DNA from: Actinomycetes bacterium
GTDB taxonomy: Bacteria; Actinomycetota; Coriobacteriia; Coriobacteriales; JAEZXW01
Assembly (NCBI GenBank): GCA_023419515.1
Contig: JAEZXW010000046.1
Coordinates: 1 to 7,992, forward strand
Length of the DNA stretch: 7,992 nt
Direction of reading: 5' to 3'
The notes beneath the pieces were generated by a model, which saw only the letters and a program-made list of their open reading frames with translations, did no database searches and was not told where the DNA came from. The position numbers were made by a program, and so were the translations under genes. This document shows positions 1 through 5,443 of this stretch, one piece after another (position 1 is the stretch's first letter; every line of letters starts with the position of its first letter).

Positions 1-403
1 ATCCCGCAGTTTCAATCACATTGGGGTTTGCAAGAATCCGCGCTTTACTTGCGATGGCAAGTGCGATGGCATCACTCGGACGAGCATCGATCTTAAGTGC
101 AGAACCGTTACTTGGTGCCAAAACGATCTCAGCGTAAAACGTCGTGCCTTTTACCTTGGTAATTTTAACCGCAATAATCTCGGCACCAAGTTTTTTAATG
201 GTGTCGAGTAGTAAATCATGAGTCATCGGACGCGAAGGCCTCACTCCTTCAATTGCTGAGACGAGCGCCAGCGCTTCATGGGGACCAACCCAAATTGGCA
301 GGACGTACTTTCCGTAAGGGCTATCCATTTCAGGGCGAATCACGAGTACACTCGGATCGACGGGGCCACCAACGATAATGGTCTCGACCGATACAGGAAT
401 CAA
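1..403 (-). CDS. Bifunctional nuclease (BFN/DUF151) family protein, 3' part outside the window
   Basis: I translated this from the reverse strand; 134 residues are visible and the C-terminus lies beyond base 1. The protein begins MIPVSVETIIVGG and carries the family hallmarks RPMTHDLL at residues 58-65 and DARPSDAIALA at 106-116. Both are typical of the bifunctional nuclease domain (PF02577), named after plant proteins with RNase and DNase activity. The bacterial role is not well defined. It has no signal peptide or membrane segment, so it should be cytoplasmic. The start is chosen as TTG at 403 because GGAGG ends 8 bases upstream of it. An in-frame GTG at 410-412 would overlap that ribosome binding site and is less likely. 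The gene is divergent from the tRNA pair. The family call is secure; the biochemical activity is by family only. Confidence 0.9.
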   Translation of the reverse strand, partial: MIPVSVETIIVGGPVDPSVLVIRPEMDSPYGKYVLPIWVGPHEALALVSAIEGVRPSRPMTHDLLLDTIKKLGAEIIAVKITKVKGTTFYAEIVLAPSNGSALKIDARPSDAIALAIASKARILANPNVIETAG

Positions 404-443
404 GGCATTCACCTCCGCTCATAATCGCATGTGGTAACGGTTA

Positions 444-472
444 ACTATACCCTAGATTCTATTTTTCAATAT
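444..472 (-). promoter_or_regulatory. Weak candidate promoter for the DUF151 gene
   Basis: Read on the minus strand, TATAGT (449-444) is a good -10 box, 41 bases before the TTG start codon. The hexamer 17 bases upstream, ATATTG (472-467), is a poor -35; TTGAAA is nearby but only 14 bases away. The position in an AT-rich divergent spacer supports a promoter, the -35 match does not. Confidence 0.3.
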
Positions 473-510
473 GAAGAAAAAATTTATTGCGAGATTTTGC
501 ATGAAATCGG

Positions 511-539
511 TTGACTGTTTTTTCTTAGTTCGGTAATGT
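511..539 (+). promoter_or_regulatory. Sigma-70 type promoter for the tRNA-Ile/tRNA-Ala unit
   Basis: TTGACT (511-516, five of six consensus bases) and TAATGT (534-539) are separated by exactly 17 bases. Transcription would start near 546, about 22 bases before the first tRNA, leaving a short leader for RNase P to remove. This is the only good promoter ahead of the two tRNAs. Confidence 0.7.
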
Positions 540-567
540 TTTGCAACGCTTCGCTATTTAAGCATTT

Positions 568-644
568 GGACCTATAGCTCAGTTGGTCAGAGCGTCCGGC
601 TGATAACCGGGAGGTCACTGGTTCGAATCCAGTTGGGTCCACCA
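568..644 (+). tRNA. tRNA-Ile (anticodon GAT)
   Basis: A complete 77-base tRNA. The acceptor stem GGACCTA pairs with TGGGTCC with one G-U pair. The D arm contains AGCTCAGTTGGTCAGAGC, the anticodon loop is CTGATAA with GAT at 602-604, and the T arm is CTGGTTCGAATCCAG. The 3' CCA is encoded at 642-644. It decodes AUC/AUU. It is followed by tRNA-Ala 58 bases downstream and is probably on the same transcript. Confidence 0.97.
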
Positions 645-655
645 TTGATTTTGCG

Positions 656-697
656 ATAAACACCCCAGCGAAGCCGAGTCGCCGCTGGGGTGTTTAT
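656..697 (+). terminator. Strong hairpin between the two tRNA genes, terminator-like or processing structure
   Basis: A perfect 15-bp stem (656-670 with 683-697, core CACCCCAGCG / CGCTGGGGTG) encloses a 12-base loop. The following sequence, TTTATATAG, is AT-rich but lacks a real T run. Only five bases separate the stem from tRNA-Ala, so there is no room for a separate promoter after it. It therefore either leaks as a weak terminator or serves as an RNA-processing or attenuation element. Confidence 0.55.
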
Positions 698-702
698 ATA
701 GT

Positions 703-778
703 GGGGGTATAGCTCAGCTGGGAGAGCGCGGGCTTTGCAAGCCTGAGGCCAAGGGTTCGAGCCCCTTTACCTCCACCA
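703..778 (+). tRNA. tRNA-Ala (anticodon TGC)
   Basis: A complete 76-base tRNA. The acceptor stem GGGGGTA pairs with TACCTCC with one G-U pair. The D arm is AGCTCAGCTGGGAGAGC, the anticodon loop is TTTGCAA with TGC at 736-738, and the T arm is AAGGGTTCGAGCCCCTT. The 3' CCA is encoded at 776-778. It is the second member of an Ile-Ala pair read from the promoter near 511. Confidence 0.97.
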
Positions 779-791
779 ATTTATGTATAAC

Positions 792-816
792 AACCGCCGT
801 CCAACGGCGGTTTTTT
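792..816 (+). terminator. Intrinsic terminator of the tRNA unit
   Basis: A 9-bp GC-rich stem (AACCGCCGT, 792-800, with ACGGCGGTT, 804-812) has a 3-base loop and runs into six consecutive T residues (811-816). It lies 13 bases after tRNA-Ala, which marks the end of that transcript. Confidence 0.9.
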
Positions 817-1185
817 ATTGCCTATAAAATACTTGCGTACTCAGTTTCACCCTGCCAAATCAACTTGTCTGACCCAGGAATTTATTTCGTAACGGCCCAG
901 CGCGACTTGTTGCAATTATCACTGCATGGGTTTATCGGCACAATAGACTGAGGATTCAGTAAACAATGCGGCTTAGTTATAAGCTCGTGCTTAATACAAT
1001 ATTTATGGTAGTAAATCTAGATGTAGGATTTTAACAAGAATAATCCACCGTTTGTGGTGGGTTATAGAAAAGGGTTATAGACAGTCGTTATAAACTTGCT
1101 AGTTTTGATAACTGAAATGATTGCCTGATTAAAACCCGTAATAAATAACAGCGGACAAAACACCGCGTTACGGGAGTGCAGCTCT
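817..1185. other. Long AT-rich non-coding spacer
   Basis: I see no coding region with a credible start and ribosome binding site here on either strand, and no rRNA or tRNA. The stretch is visibly more AT-rich than the genes around it. Its only clear structure is the hairpin and direct repeat near 1040-1081, listed separately. It may be a long regulatory upstream region of the cytochrome gene, hold an unrecognised small RNA, or be decayed sequence; nothing here decides among these. Confidence 0.5.
1040..1081. repeat. 10-bp hairpin overlapping a 10-base direct repeat
   Basis: ATAATCCACC (1040-1049) pairs with GGTGGGTTAT (1056-1065) around a 6-base loop, with one G-T pair. GGGTTATAGA occurs twice, at 1059-1068 and 1072-1081, 13 bases start to start, and the first copy overlaps the right arm of the hairpin. 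No T run follows on the plus strand. The role is unknown; a regulator binding site or small RNA element is possible. Confidence 0.45.
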
Positions 1186-1186
1186 C

Positions 1187-1214
1187 TTTTCAAGATTTGT
1201 GTAAACGCTATGAT
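1187..1214 (+). promoter_or_regulatory. Candidate promoter of the cytochrome gene
   Basis: TATGAT (1209-1214) matches five of six -10 consensus bases, and TTTTCA (1187-1192) matches four of six at -35, with a 16-base spacer. The transcript would begin near 1221, just before the leader ORF, and carry about 98 bases of 5' untranslated sequence before the cytochrome start. Confidence 0.4.
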
Positions 1215-1238
1215 GTAGATGTTGTTTAAGGAGCTCGA

Positions 1239-1277
1239 ATGTACGCGATGTTGGTTTGTCTTATTGCCAGCAGTTGA
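1239..1277 (+). CDS. Putative 12-residue leader peptide upstream of the cytochrome gene
   Basis: An ATG at 1239 is preceded by a near-perfect ribosome binding site, AAGGAG (1228-1233), at a 5-base spacing. It opens a short ORF, MYAMLVCLIASS, ending at TGA 1275-1277. This ribosome binding site is better than that of the cytochrome gene itself, whose start lies 41 bases further on. The ORF could be a leader whose translation affects expression downstream, a tiny membrane peptide, or chance. It is too short for any homology argument, so the support is only the ribosome binding site and position. Confidence 0.35.
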   Translation: MYAMLVCLIASS

Positions 1278-1318
1278 GCTTCTTGAATAAGGGGAGAAGA
1301 ACTAGAGGGGCTTACAAC

Positions 1319-2011
1319 ATGGACGAAAAAAACGTTGAGACCCAGGTTGAACAGACCACGCAGGCAGCAGGCACGGGTGCCCAGCCCGAGCCCACTCCTG
1401 AAACTGAGGGCAGCAAAAAGGTTAAAAAGCCAATGACGCCTGAGAAGAAAAAGAAGCTCATCGTCGCTTTGGTGGCTGCCTTGGTTGTCTTTGGCGCGCT
1501 CGGCGTTGCTGGTTGGAAGTGGCACGAGATGCCAAGCTTCTGTAATGCAATTTGTCATTCGCCGATGGATCGCTATGTTGAGGGTTATTACAGCGGCGAC
1601 GATACGCTGCTCATCACCAAGCACGCTGGTGCTGGTATTGAGTGCCTTGAGTGCCACCATCCTGGTATTGAAACTCAGATCATGGAGGTCACTCACTGGG
1701 TGAGCGGTAACTTCTATGATCCGCTGTACAAGCGTAACCTGGGCAACGATTTTTGCCTTGATCCAAACTGCCATCCATTCACCTACCAAGAGCTTGAGCA
1801 GGCAACTGCTGATCTCCCGTTTAATCCGCACAGCCTGCAGCATGGCGAGCAGCAGTGCGCTTCGTGCCACCGCATGCACGATCAGTCAGTCCTCTATTGC
1901 ACGCAGTGCCACAACGAGGCTGCTCAGTTGATCGACAGTAATAGCACCACCAAGGGTTGGCTGACGGTCGACCAAGCTAAGGAGCAGGGTCTCCACGTGA
2001 TTGGCTTGTAG
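1319..2011 (+). CDS. Membrane-anchored five-heme c-type cytochrome (NapC/NirT/NrfH-like)
   Basis: This 230-residue protein probably carries electrons from the menaquinol pool to an extracytoplasmic reductase. Residues 1-45 are a hydrophilic, Lys-rich cytoplasmic segment, and residues 46-65 form one membrane anchor. The exported part carries five heme attachment sites: CNAICH (75-80, CX3CH), CLECH (109-113), a CX4CH site (146-152), CASCH (180-184) and CTQCH (194-198). Met83 after the first site recalls the heme-1 ligand region of NapC/NrfH proteins. Extra histidines (69, 102, 126, 171, 175, 187) could be distal ligands. ATG 1319 is chosen because GAGGGG lies 8 bases upstream and the anchor then sits normally; an in-frame TTG at 1256 has no such site. 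In Coriobacteriia, similar cytochromes usually sit beside flavoprotein reductases such as fumarate-reductase-like or Cgr2-type enzymes. None is present here, so the partner is unknown. Confidence 0.88.
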   Translation: MDEKNVETQVEQTTQAAGTGAQPEPTPETEGSKKVKKPMTPEKKKKLIVALVAALVVFGALGVAGWKWHEMPSFCNAICHSPMDRYVEGYYSGDDTLLITKHAGAGIECLECHHPGIETQIMEVTHWVSGNFYDPLYKRNLGNDFCLDPNCHPFTYQELEQATADLPFNPHSLQHGEQQCASCHRMHDQSVLYCTQCHNEAAQLIDSNSTTKGWLTVDQAKEQGLHVIGL

Positions 2012-2104
2012 GGCTAGTGTTTGGTCAGTCGCTTTTATTGCGAGCGGCGTGCGTGATCTTTGTTAATCACATTTGAGGATCGCGAGCTCAATAAGACATA
2101 TGAG

Positions 2105-2138
2105 ATAATGCCAGTGCATGCGCGCTGGCATTATTTTT
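2105..2138 (+). terminator. Intrinsic terminator after the cytochrome gene
   Basis: A 13-bp stem (ATAATGCCAG plus TGC, 2105-2117, paired with GCG plus CTGGCATTAT, 2122-2134, one G-T pair) has a 4-base loop and is followed by a T run to 2138. It lies about 95 bases after the cytochrome stop codon, so the cytochrome is probably transcribed alone. Confidence 0.88.
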
Positions 2139-2140
2139 GC

Positions 2141-2170
2141 TCACACAGTAGTGCGTGAAGCAGTGTGTGA
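2141..2170. repeat. 7-bp inverted repeat upstream of the J-domain gene
   Basis: TCACACA (2141-2147) and TGTGTGA (2164-2170) are exact inverted copies separated by 16 bases. They lie between the cytochrome terminator and the J-domain gene start. It could be an operator, but with arms this short chance is also possible. I could not identify a convincing promoter for the J-domain gene next to it. Confidence 0.3.
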
Positions 2171-2230
2171 TCAAGCGCCAAGCGATGATGTGATAAGTGA
2201 CGAGACGAGCAAGAGCGTCAGGTGGATATC

Positions 2231-2779
2231 ATGGCAAACATGAGCATCTTTGAAGCCCTGCGTATTATGGGGATGAAAGAGGCTGATCTGAATGATCGCC
2301 TTATTGCCATGCGTTATCGTGAGCTCGCTCAGTTGCTTCATCCCGATAAGTTTCACGGCAACGACAAGCTCCAGGCGCGAGCAAGCGAGCAGTTCAAGCT
2401 TGTGACACAGGCAAAAGACATGTTGCTTGAGGCTGTACAGTCGCGATCGGCAGGAGCTCAAAGCGCGCCACGATCGGCTGATGCCGCGCATAACGCTCCT
2501 GTGGTTGATTTACAAAAACAAGCTCGCGAGTATGCCGAATACACTAAGCACCTTATGATCAGAAACCAGATTGAGCTTGAGGAAGAGCGAAAGATGACCT
2601 CGGCAAAAATCATGATCGGCGGACTCATCGCAGGAATTTTGTTGGCGCGTGTTCCAGTCGTTGCGATAGTTGCTGGATGCGCGTTTGTTTGGGGATTGAT
2701 CGGCATCATCAGCGCGCATATGCAGATCAAATCACTCATCAAGATTGAAAAAGAAACAGCGCCTACCTCACGCAGCTAA
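2231..2779 (+). CDS. Small J-domain protein with C-terminal membrane hairpin
   Basis: The protein has 182 residues. Residues 4-70 fit a J domain: helix II (LIAMRYRELAQLLHPDKF) contains the invariant HPD at 37-39, the tripeptide that stimulates DnaK ATPase. Helix III follows in the stretch RASEQFKLVTQAKDMLLEAV. Residues 71-90 are an Ala/Ser-rich linker and 91-112 a charged, probably helical stretch. Two hydrophobic segments (about 116-130 and 132-153) likely form a membrane hairpin, leaving a short Lys/Glu-rich tail. It lacks the G/F-rich, zinc-finger and C-terminal domains of DnaJ, so it is a specialised co-chaperone, probably recruiting DnaK to the inner membrane face. ATG 2231 is preferred because AGGTGG ends 5 bases before it; a GTG at 2222 overlaps that site. 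The client is unknown. Confidence 0.8.
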   Translation: MANMSIFEALRIMGMKEADLNDRLIAMRYRELAQLLHPDKFHGNDKLQARASEQFKLVTQAKDMLLEAVQSRSAGAQSAPRSADAAHNAPVVDLQKQAREYAEYTKHLMIRNQIELEEERKMTSAKIMIGGLIAGILLARVPVVAIVAGCAFVWGLIGIISAHMQIKSLIKIEKETAPTSRS

Positions 2780-2883
2780 CGCGGGCGGTTGGCGCGAGTG
2801 GCTAACGTAAGCGATGAGCACAAGCGATTGATATAAGCGGCTCGTGCAGAATTGAAGCAAACAGCTAACACAAAGGATGATCA

Positions 2884-3312
2884 ATGAGCGATATCACCCC
2901 AATTTCTGAAGAACTTGATGCTTTGACCTGTGATTTACTCGCCCAGGCTATCAAAGACAAAACCGACGGCGAGCAGATTTGGCCACTGGCTGTGATTGAG
3001 ACCATGATGGGTCATCGCGATGACATTGCATTCGTTAACGACGAACCGGTCGAGTGTCTCAATGCTGCGCATAAGTGGGTTAAAGAACAGGCAGAACACC
3101 AGTTTGTCACCCGCTATGCACTGGTTTATGAAGCTGAGGTTATGCCCGAGGGAAGCGATGATCTTAAGCCTGCACTGATTGCTGAGTTTGCTGAGCAGGG
3201 AATGGGCACTGGTTTTTCTGCGTATGTGTTGTATGAGTATGATGCTGATACAGAGAATTTCGTGTGGAGTCAGCCTCTTCCTGCAGGTGAAACTGAGTTT
3301 TTGCTGGCATAA
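2884..3312 (+). CDS. Hypothetical acidic protein of 142 residues
   Basis: I do not recognise this protein. It starts at ATG 2884 with AAAGGA six bases upstream, and codon use resembles its neighbours, so it is very likely a real gene. It has no signal peptide and no membrane segment. It is acidic, with two predicted helical stretches at about 7-25 and 58-73 (CLNAAHKWVKEQAEHQF), then alternating hydrophobic residues that suggest beta strands (RYALVYEAEVM at 77-87; SAYVLYEYDAD at 112-122). A small cytoplasmic alpha/beta fold is plausible. It lies 104 bases after the J-domain gene on the same strand with no clear terminator between, so co-transcription is possible. No function is inferred. Confidence 0.75.
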   Translation: MSDITPISEELDALTCDLLAQAIKDKTDGEQIWPLAVIETMMGHRDDIAFVNDEPVECLNAAHKWVKEQAEHQFVTRYALVYEAEVMPEGSDDLKPALIAEFAEQGMGTGFSAYVLYEYDADTENFVWSQPLPAGETEFLLA

Positions 3313-3473
3313 AGAGTACTATCACAAGGCAATATTTGATTGAACGCGGATCCGGTGACCGCTGTGCCTTATGACGTGTGCCTTCGCATTGTAAGAGCGA
3401 GGTGCCTAGTTGCTTTACGTATTTGAGCTCAAGGTCAGCAACGATTTATCCGCTCAGTTAAAGACAGGAACGT

Positions 3474-5318
3474 ATGACAACAGCTTCGTATAGCAGTTTG
3501 CGAAACATCGCAATCATCGCGCATGTTGACCACGGTAAGACCACTCTAGTCGATCAGCTTCTTCGAGCGACCGGTGCGTTTCGTGAAAATCAGCAGGTCG
3601 CAGAGCGTTTTATGGATTCAAATGACCAAGAGCGTGAGCGCGGCATCACCATCTTGGCAAAGAACACTGCTATTTTTTATCGCGACACTAAAATCAACGT
3701 CATCGACACTCCAGGTCACGCCGATTTTGGTGGTGAGGTGGAGCGTGTTCTCAAGATGGCAGATGGAGCACTGCTGATCGTCGATGCCTTTGAGGGGCCG
3801 ATGCCTCAGACACGCTTTGTTTTACGCCATGCGATTGCATTGGGACTTAAGATTGTGCTGGTGGTCAACAAGATTGACCGTCCGCAGGCGCGTCCTACCG
3901 AGGTGCTTGACGAGGTGTTTGACCTTATGGTTGAGCTCGGCGCCTCTGATGCGCAGCTCGATTTTCCGGTCATCTACGCTTCGGCAATGAATGGCTATGC
4001 ACTCTATGAGCCAACCGATCCTCAAGAAGGTATGGAGCCTCTGCTCGAGACGATCATCGAGTCGATCGAAGCGCCAGAGTCTGATGAAAACGCCACTCTT
4101 GCACTGCAGGTTTGCACGATTGATCACTCAACATTTGTCGGTCGTATTGCGATCGGTCGTTTGTATGCAGGAAGCCTGCACCCAGGCGACAAAGTGCTCG
4201 TCATTAAACAGGGTGGCGACCAAAAAATCCACACCATCAAGTCGCTTTATACCTTTAACGCCTTTGGCCGAGTTGAGGCAGATGTTGCGCGAGCTGGTGA
4301 CATTGTTGCTGTTGTTGGCATCGAAAATGCTGACATCGGCGACATGATCACCCTTGAGCATGACCCAGTCGTGCTTGAGCCAATCCACATCGACAAACCA
4401 ACACTCTCGGTCATTTTTGAGGCATCAACCAGCCCATTGGTTGGCAAGGATGGAGATATTGTTGGAAGTCGCCAGCTTAAAGAGCGTCTTGAGCGTGAGG
4501 CCGCCTCAAACGTGACGATGCAAATCGAGGAGCTTGAGGATAAAAGCGGTGTTGCGGTTGCAGGTCGCGGTATTTTGCATCTTTCTGTTTTGATGGAGAC
4601 TATGCGCCGTGAGGGATATGAGTTTCAGGTGGGGCGCCCTCGCGTCATCTTTGAGCAGGATGAGCAGGGCAACACCCTTGAACCAATTGAGCTTGCGGTT
4701 GTCGAAGTACAAAGTGAGTTTGCTGGCAAGGTCATCGAGGTCTTTGGTGCTACTGGTGGTGAGATGACTGACATGGTTGTCAAAGACGATCTCACACACC
4801 TTGAGTTTCACATTCCGACGCGTGGCATGATGGGCTTGCGTAACCGCTTGCTCAATGTGACTCATGGTAATGCTACGTTTTACCATACGTTTTTTGAATA
4901 CGGACCGATGCGTGGCAACCTTGGTGGGCGCAAGGTTGGCTCGATGATTTCGATGACCACCGAAAAGTCCGTCGCCTACGCACTCGATACACTACAGCAG
5001 CGCGGTACTCTCTTTATTGGTCCGGGTGAGGATTGCTACGAGGGTATGATCGTTGGTCAAGCTTCACGAGAGGGAGATCTCGTCGTCAATATCGCAAAGT
5101 CTAAGCAGCTTACCAACACCCGAGCAGCTTCTGCTGATAAGGCGATTTTGCTCTCGCCACCGCAGCGTTTCACGCTGGAGGAGGCACTCGAATATATCGA
5201 GGATGATGAGCTGGTTGAGATTACGCCACTCAATATTCGTCTGCGTAAAAGACTGTTGACTGAAAACGAGCGTCGCAAGGCACGAGCCAAGCAGATGAAT
5301 GCTTCAAACAATGTTTAG
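3474..5318 (+). CDS. typA: Ribosome-associated translational GTPase TypA/BipA
   Basis: The protein has 614 residues, normal for TypA/BipA. This EF-G-like GTPase binds the ribosome and aids 50S assembly and stress or low-temperature growth in other bacteria. The G domain is complete: G1 AHVDHGKTT at 16-24, RGIT switch region at 56-59, DTPGH at 78-82, NKID at 132-135 and SA at 170-171. A beta-barrel domain II follows at about 205-295, then two EF-G-like alpha/beta domains. The TypA-specific C-terminal domain covers the region with FFEYGPMRGNLGGRKVGSMIS and the later LTNTRAA motif. The start has AGGAA three bases upstream of ATG, rather close but acceptable. It is flanked by spacers of 161 and 125 bases, with no clear terminator or strong promoter found in either. 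Function assignment is secure by family. Confidence 0.97.
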   Translation: MTTASYSSLRNIAIIAHVDHGKTTLVDQLLRATGAFRENQQVAERFMDSNDQERERGITILAKNTAIFYRDTKINVIDTPGHADFGGEVERVLKMADGALLIVDAFEGPMPQTRFVLRHAIALGLKIVLVVNKIDRPQARPTEVLDEVFDLMVELGASDAQLDFPVIYASAMNGYALYEPTDPQEGMEPLLETIIESIEAPESDENATLALQVCTIDHSTFVGRIAIGRLYAGSLHPGDKVLVIKQGGDQKIHTIKSLYTFNAFGRVEADVARAGDIVAVVGIENADIGDMITLEHDPVVLEPIHIDKPTLSVIFEASTSPLVGKDGDIVGSRQLKERLEREAASNVTMQIEELEDKSGVAVAGRGILHLSVLMETMRREGYEFQVGRPRVIFEQDEQGNTLEPIELAVVEVQSEFAGKVIEVFGATGGEMTDMVVKDDLTHLEFHIPTRGMMGLRNRLLNVTHGNATFYHTFFEYGPMRGNLGGRKVGSMISMTTEKSVAYALDTLQQRGTLFIGPGEDCYEGMIVGQASREGDLVVNIAKSKQLTNTRAASADKAILLSPPQRFTLEEALEYIEDDELVEITPLNIRLRKRLLTENERRKARAKQMNASNNV

Positions 5319-5443
5319 CGCCTGGCGTCTCGCAAAACAATAAGAGCAAGAGAGTGGCGCCTAACGACCTAAGTACCTTTACGACCCAGACGCGCGGTGA
5401 CTTAAAAACCCAACAATTCACCAACCCAACGAAAGCGGCCATT

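Noticed and set aside
645..816. Remnants of rRNA around the Ile-Ala tRNA pair
   Set aside because: No 16S or 23S sequence is recognisable; the flanks hold a promoter upstream and an intrinsic terminator downstream.
1099..1130. TTGAT-containing sequence as an FNR-type anaerobic regulator site
   Set aside because: Only the left half-site TTGAT is present; the expected ATCAA right half at 4-base spacing is missing.
1256..1318. A TTG start giving the cytochrome 21 extra N-terminal residues
   Set aside because: It has no ribosome binding site at proper spacing, whereas ATG 1319 has GAGGGG 8 bases upstream.
1226..1879. A 217-codon minus-strand open frame opposite the cytochrome gene
   Set aside because: It is antisense to a clear five-heme cytochrome, has no recognisable domain or ribosome binding site, and is a shadow of the real coding frame.
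3822..4886. Several minus-strand open frames of 66-126 codons within typA
   Set aside because: They are antisense to a complete, conserved TypA reading frame and show no family features.
5315..5364. TTAGCGCC and GGCGCCTAA inverted copies as a typA terminator
   Set aside because: The arms need a bulged base, are separated by 33 bases and are not followed by a T run.
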